A stretch of 64,000 nucleotides of DNA. Origin: JBGSPQ01 sp041738505. Lineage in GTDB: Bacteria > Patescibacteriota > Gracilibacteria > UBA1369. Of this stretch, positions 17,034 through 25,440 are shown in pieces (position 1 is the stretch's first letter; every line of letters begins with the position of its first letter). The notes under the pieces were generated by a model, which saw only the letters and a program-made list of their open reading frames with translations, ran no database searches and was not told the origin of the DNA. The position numbers and the translations under genes are program-made. The stretch covers positions 4,018-68,017 of the forward strand of contig JBGSPQ010000023.1 in NCBI GenBank assembly GCA_041738505.1, written 5' to 3'.

Positions 17034-19067
17034 ATGAAAAATCTGTCGGACAAAAAGGATGCTATTATTAAGGAGCTAAACAGGCTTGAGGACAGTCTTT
17101 TGTCTTTTTCCTCCGCCGATTTACAGATGCCCGAGCGGGATAATGTGAAGAGGCATTTAATGTCCGTTATAAGAAAAGGGGATTTGGCGGAAAGGCAAGG
17201 TTATTCTTTGGAGAAACTGGCGGGCGCGGCGCGCAGGGTGGCACGAATTGTTTTTGTGCCCGACTGGGCCCGCGTTATGATGAAGGAGCGCGTTCTGGAA
17301 TACGCGGAGAGCAGCGCCACGTGGGGTGACGAAGGGGTTTTTGCCGGTTTCGGGGTGTGGTATAAAAGGGCTTCGGCGCTTGTGGTGCTGGCTATTTTTG
17401 CTTTGACGATTGTTGTTGTTATGCCGGAAAAACACGCTGTTGTTTATGCCAAGGCAACTTTTTTGGAGGATTTAACCGGTGAGGTTTTTGTGAAAAGACA
17501 ATTGGAAATGGTCAAGGCTTATCCCAACATGATGCTTATGGAGGGGGATATTGTTGTGTCCGAAGGAGGAAGTTCGGCAACCATCCGTTTTTTTGACGAC
17601 AGTGTGGGGAGGATTAACGAACATACGCGTATAAAAATTTCCAAATTATTTTATGATCCGGCCCGTCCGGTTTTTTCTCAGGTGGGTGTTTTTCTGGAGG
17701 ACGGCCGTTTGTGGGCCAAAGTGATGAGGCTGGCAGAGGATTCCTCTTTTGAAGTTTCCACACAGGCTTTGTCTGCGGGGGTTGATTCCAAGGCGGCTTT
17801 TGATGTGAGTGTGAACGCGGAGGCCACCAGGGTGGCGGTTTTTGAAAATGTTGTAAAGGTTTCTCCGGGGAGTGAGTCGTCCGGTCCGTGCAAAACGGTT
17901 ATTGCCGGTTACAGAGCCGAAGTTGCGGCAGTGGGTGTGACGGTTGCGGATGTTCAGGAGACTAATGTGACTATAGAAAAAATGCCGAGGAACGAGGTTT
18001 TTAATACCAATAACGAGTGGGTGGCGGCCAATCTGGATAACGACCGAATATATACTCGTGAACTGATTGCCGATAGGGAGAATACTATTGAAACCGGCGG
18101 GGTTATTGACGACGCCGAGGTTAAAGCCATGCTTTTGCCGGGTGCGGAGGCTTCGGCGGGGAAGTTTGAAGAGGCTTACGGTTTTTTGATGACGGCCGAG
18201 GCTCAGCTGGTGCGCGGGGAGAAGGAAGCCGCCGCCGCCGGTATGGAGCGGTTTTCGGCGATGATGAACGAGCTGGTCGCGGAACTGCCAGATTTGGCGG
18301 AGGAGGACTTCGCGGCGGCGGCCTCGCTCAGAACACTTATGAAAGATCGTATCGCCATGCAATTGCAGGAGCTTTCCTCATTCCTGCCCGACAACAATCT
18401 TTATAAAGCCAAAGAGACTCTTCAGGATATGGAACTGCTTCTGGCGGAATCGGAGGTTAAACGCGCGGAAATCAGGCTCAGTCAGGCTGGCGACATTTTA
18501 CTGGAAATTGAAACGCTGATTGCATCGGACCAGGCTCATCTGGCGTCCACGCTGTTAAAGAGATATCAGAACAAAACCAACAATATCACGCTTAATTTGA
18601 CCGAGGAAAACGTGCGTGAGGTGAAAGAGCGCTTTGTTCCATTGATTGAGGGGCAGGCAAGTCACATGAAGACGCTTACGGCGATTGAAAACACCATTAT
18701 TTATCTAGATCAGAATGATTTGAAGGAAAGGGTGAAGGATGTAAGAGAGGATACGTTGCGCAAATTTGTTACGGCGCTGGAACAGATGCCCGAAATGGTT
18801 TCTTCTGATGTTTTGTATGATGTGAATGATTTGTACGCGACTTATGTCACAGACAAGCAAAGCGAGACGGACATTATTGAACCGGCTTTTGCCAAATTGT
18901 CGGATGACAATGACACGGGAATGAAATTTATCAGTCCGAATCAACCGGAAGTTCCAAGCCAGATGGGTATCTTTATTATGGTTCCGCTGGAAGGTACCGC
19001 GGATGTGCAATCCCGCGTTGAGATGTGGGCGTTAAATTCCACTAAGGGCGAGAAGGCCAAGAATTAA
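17034..19067 (+). CDS. Membrane protein with FecR-like domain, putative anti-sigma factor
   Basis: This is a 677-residue protein. Residues 1-110 are cytoplasmic and helical, the position where anti-sigma domains bind sigma factors. One membrane helix is at about 118-135 (ALVVLAIFALTIVVVM). A FecR-type domain follows at about 145-290 (LTGEVFVKRQLEMVKAYPNMMLMEGDIVVSEGGSSATIRFFDDS, then LEDGRLWAKV and FEVSTQALSAGV). The remaining 380 extracytoplasmic residues form long helices rich in Glu (LLAESEVKRAEIRLSQAGDILL). FecR proteins relay an outside signal to an ECF sigma factor, and this gene lies directly behind one. The long helical C-terminus is much bigger than in usual FecR proteins. The 3' end overlaps the 3' end of convergent mraY by 36 bases. 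Confidence 0.85.
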   Translation: MKNLSDKKDAIIKELNRLEDSLLSFSSADLQMPERDNVKRHLMSVIRKGDLAERQGYSLEKLAGAARRVARIVFVPDWARVMMKERVLEYAESSATWGDEGVFAGFGVWYKRASALVVLAIFALTIVVVMPEKHAVVYAKATFLEDLTGEVFVKRQLEMVKAYPNMMLMEGDIVVSEGGSSATIRFFDDSVGRINEHTRIKISKLFYDPARPVFSQVGVFLEDGRLWAKVMRLAEDSSFEVSTQALSAGVDSKAAFDVSVNAEATRVAVFENVVKVSPGSESSGPCKTVIAGYRAEVAAVGVTVADVQETNVTIEKMPRNEVFNTNNEWVAANLDNDRIYTRELIADRENTIETGGVIDDAEVKAMLLPGAEASAGKFEEAYGFLMTAEAQLVRGEKEAAAAGMERFSAMMNELVAELPDLAEEDFAAAASLRTLMKDRIAMQLQELSSFLPDNNLYKAKETLQDMELLLAESEVKRAEIRLSQAGDILLEIETLIASDQAHLASTLLKRYQNKTNNITLNLTEENVREVKERFVPLIEGQASHMKTLTAIENTIIYLDQNDLKERVKDVREDTLRKFVTALEQMPEMVSSDVLYDVNDLYATYVTDKQSETDIIEPAFAKLSDDNDTGMKFISPNQPEVPSQMGIFIMVPLEGTADVQSRVEMWALNSTKGEKAKN

Positions 19068-20093
19068 ACCGATTGAGGCGGCGAATCCACCCATTATCCA
19101 GAAACGCATTACGATGTTCGGTTCCGACCATCCTTTCTTTTCAAAGTGATGATGGATGGGGGCGATCAAAAAGACTTTTTTGTGGAAGAATTTTTTGGAG
19201 GTCAGTTGGATGATTACGGACAGGGTTTCTATCACAAAGACGAGTGCGATCAAAGGTAATACGGCCACCGAATCGGTCATCATGGCGATTACGCCGAGCG
19301 TGGCGCCGAGCGACAGCGCCCCCGTGTCGCCCATAATAAAGTGGGCAGGAAATATGTTGAACCACAAAAATCCCAATAGAGCGCCAACGATTACCGCGCA
19401 GAAAGCGGATAGAATAAAAAGTCCTTTAAAAAATGCGATGATGGCGAATACTCCGAAAGCGATTATCAAAAGTCCGCCGGCCAGTCCATCCAGTCCGTCG
19501 GTGATATTTACAGCATGGGCGCAGGCCGAGATTATGAAAATGAAAAGCGGGATGTACAACCAGCCGATGGCGATGTCTCCATATAAAGGTATGTGTATCT
19601 GGTTGTATTCCAGTCTAAAGTAAAACCACAGCGAGCCCAGCGTGGCGAAAAGCGTGAGCCAGAGAAATTTTGGTTTGATGTTGATGCCTTTGCTTTTTCC
19701 CAGTCCTTTGATGTTAAACCAGTCATCCACCGCGCCGAGCAGGGCCGTGGCTATCAGTGTGAACAATGGTAGAAAAGTCTCGTTTCTGTTGATGAGTGAG
19801 TTTTCGGTGATTCCAATAAGTTGCATCAGTCCCGATCCGAGCACCACCAAAAGCACCGTGCCCCAGATTAAAATTCCGCCCATGGTGGGGATGCCTTTTT
19901 TCTTGCCGTGGAGGGATTGGAAGATGCTGGCGATTTCGCCGCTGGAGGCGTATTCGCGGATTTGTTTACTGCACTTGAATTTGTGCAGGAGTTTTATGAA
20001 GGTGGGGGCGAAAATGATGGCCAGCACGAAAGCGGTGATTTGCGATCCGAAAATCAAAATCAGATGGCGGAGGTTGGCGAGGAGTTCAATCAT
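19032..20093 (-). CDS. mraY: Phospho-N-acetylmuramoyl-pentapeptide transferase
   Basis: The enzyme transfers phospho-MurNAc-pentapeptide from UDP to undecaprenyl phosphate, giving lipid I in the cytoplasmic membrane. The 353-residue polytopic protein contains GIPTMGGILIW, the Mg-binding GAVDDWFNI, NITDGLDGLAGG, FMGDTGALSLG-type (FIMGDTGALSLGA) and the C-terminal APIHHHFEKKGW, all diagnostic for MraY. I use the ATG at 20093 (MIELLANL), 14 bases after the stop of the carboxypeptidase gene. A longer frame to 20237 lies inside that gene and is spurious. It is the last gene of a four-gene wall block. Its 3' end overlaps the FecR-like gene tail to tail. Confidence 0.97.
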   Translation of the reverse strand: MIELLANLRHLILIFGSQITAFVLAIIFAPTFIKLLHKFKCSKQIREYASSGEIASIFQSLHGKKKGIPTMGGILIWGTVLLVVLGSGLMQLIGITENSLINRNETFLPLFTLIATALLGAVDDWFNIKGLGKSKGINIKPKFLWLTLFATLGSLWFYFRLEYNQIHIPLYGDIAIGWLYIPLFIFIISACAHAVNITDGLDGLAGGLLIIAFGVFAIIAFFKGLFILSAFCAVIVGALLGFLWFNIFPAHFIMGDTGALSLGATLGVIAMMTDSVAVLPLIALVFVIETLSVIIQLTSKKFFHKKVFLIAPIHHHFEKKGWSEPNIVMRFWIMGGFAASIGLILGLLALSGI

Positions 20094-20107
20094 TTTGTTA
20101 TTTGCGG

Positions 20108-21091
20108 TTATTTCCAGGTGTAAGTGCGAAGGGCCCAGTCCGCAAGGATTTTGCTTTCTTTGTAACGGGAGGGACTGTTTAGGACAATGGTCATGATGTC
20201 GTTGCCGTTTTCGTTTTCTATGACGGCAATCAGACATTCGCCCGCGGCGTCGGTGGTGCCGGTTTTTAGGCCCAGCACGGGCAGGTAGCTGTTTAGAAGG
20301 TCGTTGGTGTTTTTTAGTTTATGGGTGAGGGTTTCGTTGATCGAGGCTATTTCCAGTTCTTTTTTGGTGGCGGTTCTGCGGATGAAGCTTTTGCCAAAGG
20401 CGTGGCGGGCCAATATAGTAAGATCGTAGGCGCTGGAGATGTTGCGGAGGTTGGTTGCCGGTATTGGATTTTCGTTGTTGGAATCGGATGTCCGGGTCTC
20501 GGATTCCGTGTCATCGGGTGTGGTTTCCGCGGTTTCGGCCGGGGGGTCTTCGTCCAGTCCGGTCGGGTTTACAAATGTTGTTGATAACATGCCCAGTTCT
20601 TTGGCGCGGGTGTTCATTTTTTCCACAAACACACTTACACTTCCGGCGTTGTGTTCGGCCAGCGCCACTGCGGAGTCGTTGGCGGAATTGATCAGCGCGG
20701 CGTAAAGCAGATTTTCCACTGTCATTTTTTCACCTTCGGCAAGCCAGATTCTGGAGCCTTCGGTTTGCGAGGCGTTTTTGGAAATTACGGCCGTTTCCTG
20801 GGGATCGGTTTCTTCAATAACGATTACGGTAGTCATCAGTTTGGTCAGACTGGCGATGGGCATAGGCTCGTAAATGTTTTTTTCGTAAAGCACCAGCCCG
20901 TTTTTCATATCAACAATAATTGCGCTTTTGGCCTCTATTATCGGCGCGATGTTCTGTTCGTTTTTTTCGGGAATGGAAGTTGCTTCCAGCAATACGTTTT
21001 CATTCCACGGCATGATATGCGGCGCGTTTGTGGGGACGGAGTCGGTAAGCAGAGCTCCGTATGCGTATAAACTTAGGAAGGCGGATAGCAT
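20108..21091 (-). CDS. Serine-type D-Ala-D-Ala carboxypeptidase (peptidase S11)
   Basis: This 327-residue exported enzyme has an N-terminal hydrophobic segment (MLSAFLSLYAYGALLT). The penicillin-binding motifs are all present: SxxK as ASLTK, SxN as SAN and KTG as LKTGTTDAAGE. It removes or transfers the terminal D-Ala of peptidoglycan stem peptides and so controls cross-linking. An acidic Ser/Thr/Glu insert (about residues 205-225, PPAETAETTPDDTESETRTSDS) separates the S-x-N and KTG halves and looks disordered. No long C-terminal membrane-anchor domain is present, so it is shorter than DacA of other bacteria. It starts 4 bases after the LCP gene ends and stops 14 bases before mraY. Confidence 0.93.
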   Translation of the reverse strand: MLSAFLSLYAYGALLTDSVPTNAPHIMPWNENVLLEATSIPEKNEQNIAPIIEAKSAIIVDMKNGLVLYEKNIYEPMPIASLTKLMTTVIVIEETDPQETAVISKNASQTEGSRIWLAEGEKMTVENLLYAALINSANDSAVALAEHNAGSVSVFVEKMNTRAKELGMLSTTFVNPTGLDEDPPAETAETTPDDTESETRTSDSNNENPIPATNLRNISSAYDLTILARHAFGKSFIRRTATKKELEIASINETLTHKLKNTNDLLNSYLPVLGLKTGTTDAAGECLIAVIENENGNDIMTIVLNSPSRYKESKILADWALRTYTWK

Positions 21092-21095
21092 GTAA

Positions 21096-22724
21096 TTAGG
21101 ATTCTGGTGATTGATTTTCCGTGCCGTTTAATGTGTCGGCGGCAGGGGCAAGAGTTTCGGTACCGGTGTTTGCGGTATCCGCGCCGGCAGCATCTTCGGT
21201 GCCGGAAGCGAGTGCGTCCGATGATGATTCTGTTTGTGTTTCCGCGGCTTTGGGGGTATCCGATGGTGGGGCTGCGGGAGCGGTAAGGAATTTTAGGGTG
21301 TTATACGGTTCATCGGGTTTCAATTCCAGATAGTCTCTTCCAAGTTCAATTACAATTGTTGCGTTTTGTCGTTTTTCCGGTTCGGTGTATTCGGGGGGAA
21401 TTCCCGCGATTACGGGTAACGGAACCAGTTCTTTGATTAAAGCCAGTGTTACGGGTTCTTCGCCTTCCGGGCCGGGTTTGTAGTAGATGGTGGATTGTTC
21501 CAGATCGCGGTTAGTCGCGTTACCGTAATATGTGACGTTCAGGCAGTTTCTTAACAGCAGATTCATTGTCACTCCGGCCAGTCCGGGTGTTTTGGTCCCG
21601 TTTAACACCTGTATTTCCTCCTGCGCGGCCATTGTCTTGGTGTGGTTGAAGATGGTGTTTGCAACCTGTTGAATGTATGAATAGGTTCCTCCTCCCGCCG
21701 GGAGCAGGACTGCTGCTCCGTCAAAGTATTCGCGTGCCGGTGTGTATAAAAGTCCGCCGCAGGAGCTTGGATCGTCATTCAGGACCGCGGGGAAGATGTC
21801 ATCTTTGTTAAACTCTTTGGATAATTTGGCCAGTTCCAGAATTTCGGCCAATGAAAGATTTGTATCTATGCTTTCCGCCACAGAATCGTAAAGCGATTTT
21901 ATTTTGCCGGCGTCGGTAAGGATGTCCAAACTAAAGGCGCGGTCGCGGATTGCATACAAAAGCGACTGCTGGCGTTTGGCGCGGTTATAGTCTCCGGTGG
22001 TGGAGCGGCTGCGGGCATACTTGAGCGCCGTTGCCCCATCCAAATGCTGGAGTCCTGCGTCAATTTTGAAAGTTTCGTAGTAAATGGTTTCGCCTCTGGG
22101 GTATTTGGGGTCGTAAATGGATTCTTCCACCATAATGTCAACTCCTTCCAGGCTGTCCACGATGCCTTCAAATCCTTGAAAATTTACCAGTGCATAGTAC
22201 TGGATTTCCATGCCGGTGATTTCTCCGACTAACTTTTTAAGCGCGTGTATGCCTTCTCTCTTGCCATATTTGTTGAGATAAGACGAATAAACGCTATTGA
22301 TGCGCTGGTTGCCGTATTCGGAGGAGATAATGTATAAGTCGCGGGGAATGGAGAGCATCGGCACCACTTTGTTTTCATAGTCTATGCTGGCGATAATAAT
22401 TGTGTCGGTGAGATTGGCTCCGTCGTGGCCTTCGCCGCCGGTACCGATGAGCATAAAGTTGGTGCGTCCGTTTTCATCGGTGAGCAGGGTTTTTCCGAAT
22501 GATAATACAATGGAGGAAAAGTCCAGACTCTTGATTAAGGAGTAAATGCCGAAAACCAGTACGAAAATTACCACCAGACTGCCCGCTACTGTGGCAATGT
22601 GCAGGGTGTACTTGTTTTTCGAGGGTTCGGGGGCTTTGAATGATTTTACTCTGTTGAAAATTGCGAAAAGATTTTTCTTGGGGCGTTTGGCCTCCCTGCG
22701 AATTTTTCTAACTTTAAAATCCAT
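21096..22724 (-). CDS. LytR-CpsA-Psr family cell-wall polymer ligase
   Basis: The 542-residue membrane protein has a basic cytoplasmic N-terminus, a membrane helix at about 48-66 (TVAGSLVVIFVLVFGIYSLI) and an LCP domain at about 90-320. It shows FMLIGTGGEGHDGANLTDTI, SIPRDLYI, the ALKYARSR region and NRAKRQQSLLYAIRDRAF. A LytR C-terminal domain follows (about 365-470; IQVLNGTKTPGLAGVTMNLL), then a Thr/Ala/Glu-rich tail. LCP enzymes move polymers from undecaprenyl carriers onto peptidoglycan. Such a polymer would be the natural anchor for the SLH proteins of this genome, including the one directly upstream. It is in one transcription unit with the downstream carboxypeptidase (4-base gap). Confidence 0.93.
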   Translation of the reverse strand: MDFKVRKIRREAKRPKKNLFAIFNRVKSFKAPEPSKNKYTLHIATVAGSLVVIFVLVFGIYSLIKSLDFSSIVLSFGKTLLTDENGRTNFMLIGTGGEGHDGANLTDTIIIASIDYENKVVPMLSIPRDLYIISSEYGNQRINSVYSSYLNKYGKREGIHALKKLVGEITGMEIQYYALVNFQGFEGIVDSLEGVDIMVEESIYDPKYPRGETIYYETFKIDAGLQHLDGATALKYARSRSTTGDYNRAKRQQSLLYAIRDRAFSLDILTDAGKIKSLYDSVAESIDTNLSLAEILELAKLSKEFNKDDIFPAVLNDDPSSCGGLLYTPAREYFDGAAVLLPAGGGTYSYIQQVANTIFNHTKTMAAQEEIQVLNGTKTPGLAGVTMNLLLRNCLNVTYYGNATNRDLEQSTIYYKPGPEGEEPVTLALIKELVPLPVIAGIPPEYTEPEKRQNATIVIELGRDYLELKPDEPYNTLKFLTAPAAPPSDTPKAAETQTESSSDALASGTEDAAGADTANTGTETLAPAADTLNGTENQSPES

Positions 22725-22806
22725 GGTGATTGTTCTAATGTATCGGTCAAAAAAAGTTCCCCTATATATTAGTCATTTTTTGGCTTTTATCAATGAGACT
22801 TTTTGT

Positions 22807-25305
22807 TCAAAGTGTGGTGAAAAGAACGGTTGTTTTTAGAGTGCCCGTTTCGTCAACGTTAACGCCGATACCGATTTTTCGCCATCCGGAGTCCATGATT
22901 TCGGTGCTTTTCATCAATTCCACGGTGAGTGCGTTACTGTCATTGCCCTCCAAAATCAGCGCCTGCACCATTTTTGTCGGTACGTAAATTCGTACAACAT
23001 TGGCAAGGGTTTCTCCGGAAGGTGAGGTAAAATCAAAAAAGTTTTCTCCGGTCATTTTGTCGGTCCAGATTTCCGCCGGTGTGTCCAGTGATCCGTCCAG
23101 GATGAAAGCATCGATTCCGGCTTCCGTCCTTGCGGAGTTGACAGCGGCAAAGATGGAGTTTTTTATTACCGTCAGGTCGGATTCGGTAAGTTTTTCGGTG
23201 GAAAATTCCTGGGTGGTGTACATTGATCCGTTGGGGTCAATGGATATTCCAATTCCCAATTTGGTCCATTTGGGATCAAGGATGTTTTTTCTGTGTACAC
23301 CGCTTTGCATCAGACCGTAAATTGTATATTCGCTTGTGGGGGAAATGGCCAGATTCTCGCCGACGGGTGTGGGAATGCCAAATTGGAGGCGGCGGTCATT
23401 CGGTGTTTCTCCGTCGGGATTGATGTGTCCAAAAAAGTTGCGCGTGATCATGTCGTCGGAATGCAGTAGGGCAAGCCGGTCTAAATCCGTATTGCTGATT
23501 ACGGGGTTTAGTCCGAAGCGGATTCTTTCTTTGTTGATTAAATTGATTTGCATTGTTATTTCGTCTTGCAGGTTGAAAATGAAGTTGTCTCCGGCTCCTT
23601 TGTACAGGTCAAAAAAATTCGGAATTAAAGGTATACCGTTTGCTACGTACACCGGATAGTTTAGAACAGCGGATCCGTTGGTGCTATTGATTTCAACGGC
23701 GTAAGTTCCCGCTGTATCCGGCGTGTAACTGAAACTGAAAGTGTTTCCGGAGGGGAGATAATCCGTGCCGTAAAAAAGTGCGAAAGGTTGGGGACTGGTA
23801 ATATCCACTATATCAACAAAACCGTCCGGTTTTATTATGGCCGCCTGCGCAACAATGTCTGTTTTCGCGGTGCCATCAAAGCGGATGGGGGATATGGAAT
23901 CCAGTGTTTCGGGCAGGGAATTAACGGAAATCAAGCCGGTATTCAGTTCACTGTATTGATGGGTGGTGGCGTTGAAAGATGTGACAGTTTTTTCGGACCA
24001 GTTGTTTTTTATTATAAGAGGATATGTGCTTTCGGTGTCGGCGGACGAAGCGGAAAGAGACGCTTTTCCTTCGGAGAAGCCAAGAAAATAAATCCAGTCG
24101 GGGCTGAATGTTTTGATGTTTTGCCTTGTGATAAATTCTTTTTCTTTTTTGTCCTGCGAAAATGTGATTCTGTGTATTGTGTCTCCGGGGTTATTAAAAC
24201 CGGTGAATGTTCTTCCTTTGTCGTAAAAAATTTTCAGGCCGGTGGGTTTTTCGGTTTTTTGTATTGATGATTGAGGGGCGGGAAGATTCTCAATTATGGA
24301 AATATCCACCACTTTGCTTTCCCCTTTAAACCCGGGGATGAGTCCCATTTTGTAATTGCCGGGTACGGTAAATACTATTGGTATTTCAAATTTGCCGTCC
24401 TTTACATCGGCCGGAAAACTGAATGACTGGATGCCGTTTTGAGAAAGGAAAACAAAGGCGGTATCATATGTACCTTCCAAGGTTTGTCCTTTCATTATAT
24501 ATATTTCATTCAGGTAAAAGGTGTTGGGAAAGATTTCCTCCAATGTCACGTTTTCAAAGAAATCCACGGAATATGTTGAAAAGTCCACGGGTGTGAAATC
24601 CGGCACAACCTCATCGAGAGAGGGGTCTTCTATCGGGATTATGGCAAATGAGGATGCGGGAAAGCGGTTGATCAGGTTGAAACTGTATATGTCCGAGCCG
24701 CTTTTGCGGGTGATGAAACTGCGGAATAAAAGTTCGCCTATACGCGCGCGGGAAAATATAGTTTCGGGGATGTAGTTGCGAGTGGTCTCTTCCAGAAAGT
24801 TTTTTTCTTTGGCAAAAACCACATACGGGACGAACCAGTCGGAGGAATGAATGTCTTCAAAAGGCATTTCTACTGGTTTTTCCGGTAGTTCCCATTGTTG
24901 AACCTGTCCGATAATTTTCAGCGCCTCCACTTTATTGATGTTTTGTTCCGGTTTGAAAGTACCGTCGGGATAACCCTCTATCCATTTTTCTGCGTAGGCT
25001 TTGCGAACGTATTGGGCGTACCAGGCGTTATCGTCAATATCGGGAAAGCCTGTGGGGGTTACTATATCCGTTGGAATTTCAGAGCTTTCCAGGACCAGCT
25101 TCAAAAATTCCGCGCGGTTTACGGGATTGTCCGGCCTGAAGGTACCGTCGCTGTAGCCGCTAATGATACCGGCTTCGTGCAGATACTGGATGGCCGGGAA
25201 ATACCTGCTGATTTCGGGAAGATCCGAAAAGGCGTTTGCAGGAGTAGGGATTGAAATCAGACAGAGCAGAGCGGCGAGTAGAATTCGCGGGCGAAGTTTC
25301 TCCAT
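22807..25305 (-). CDS. SLH-domain protein with two CAP (SCP/PR1) domains
   Basis: This 832-residue exported protein has a signal peptide (LLAALLCLISIPTPANA). Three SLH segments span about 28-215 (DLPEISRYFPAIQYLHEAGI, GYPDGTFKPEQNINKVEAL, FEDIHSSDWFVPYVVFAKE). Middle beta-sandwich regions cover about 230-610. A CAP/SCP domain lies at about 610-730 (INLINKERIRFGLNPV, HSDDMITRNFFGHINPDGETP, GENLAI, HRKNILDPKWTKLGIGI). A second, eroded CAP copy forms the C-terminus (VNSARTEAGIDAF, ENFFDFTSPSGETLANVV, GWRKIGIGVNV). The second copy has lost the HI/HINPDG-type site, so it is likely inactive. It is the first gene of the wall block that continues with LCP, carboxypeptidase and MraY. A surface or wall-associated role is likely; the catalytic activity of bacterial CAP domains is uncertain. 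Confidence 0.9.
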   Translation of the reverse strand: MEKLRPRILLAALLCLISIPTPANAFSDLPEISRYFPAIQYLHEAGIISGYSDGTFRPDNPVNRAEFLKLVLESSEIPTDIVTPTGFPDIDDNAWYAQYVRKAYAEKWIEGYPDGTFKPEQNINKVEALKIIGQVQQWELPEKPVEMPFEDIHSSDWFVPYVVFAKEKNFLEETTRNYIPETIFSRARIGELLFRSFITRKSGSDIYSFNLINRFPASSFAIIPIEDPSLDEVVPDFTPVDFSTYSVDFFENVTLEEIFPNTFYLNEIYIMKGQTLEGTYDTAFVFLSQNGIQSFSFPADVKDGKFEIPIVFTVPGNYKMGLIPGFKGESKVVDISIIENLPAPQSSIQKTEKPTGLKIFYDKGRTFTGFNNPGDTIHRITFSQDKKEKEFITRQNIKTFSPDWIYFLGFSEGKASLSASSADTESTYPLIIKNNWSEKTVTSFNATTHQYSELNTGLISVNSLPETLDSISPIRFDGTAKTDIVAQAAIIKPDGFVDIVDITSPQPFALFYGTDYLPSGNTFSFSYTPDTAGTYAVEINSTNGSAVLNYPVYVANGIPLIPNFFDLYKGAGDNFIFNLQDEITMQINLINKERIRFGLNPVISNTDLDRLALLHSDDMITRNFFGHINPDGETPNDRRLQFGIPTPVGENLAISPTSEYTIYGLMQSGVHRKNILDPKWTKLGIGISIDPNGSMYTTQEFSTEKLTESDLTVIKNSIFAAVNSARTEAGIDAFILDGSLDTPAEIWTDKMTGENFFDFTSPSGETLANVVRIYVPTKMVQALILEGNDSNALTVELMKSTEIMDSGWRKIGIGVNVDETGTLKTTVLFTTL

Positions 25306-25355
25306 ATTATGTTTTAGCTTTGTAGATACTAAACTTATTAGTTTCTGCGGTCAAT

Positions 25356-25383
25356 TTGACATTTGTGCGGATGTCTTTAAAAT
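25356..25383 (+). promoter_or_regulatory. Consensus promoter of lipoprotein gene
   Basis: TTGACA (25356-25361) and TAAAAT (25378-25383) are separated by 16 bases. The lipoprotein start is 58 bases downstream of the -10. The region is shared with the divergent SLH-CAP gene. Confidence 0.75.
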
Positions 25384-25440
25384 GTCTGTGTTTATCTTAA
25401 AATAAACCTTTATTTTTTAATCATTAACCTTTTTCAGTCT

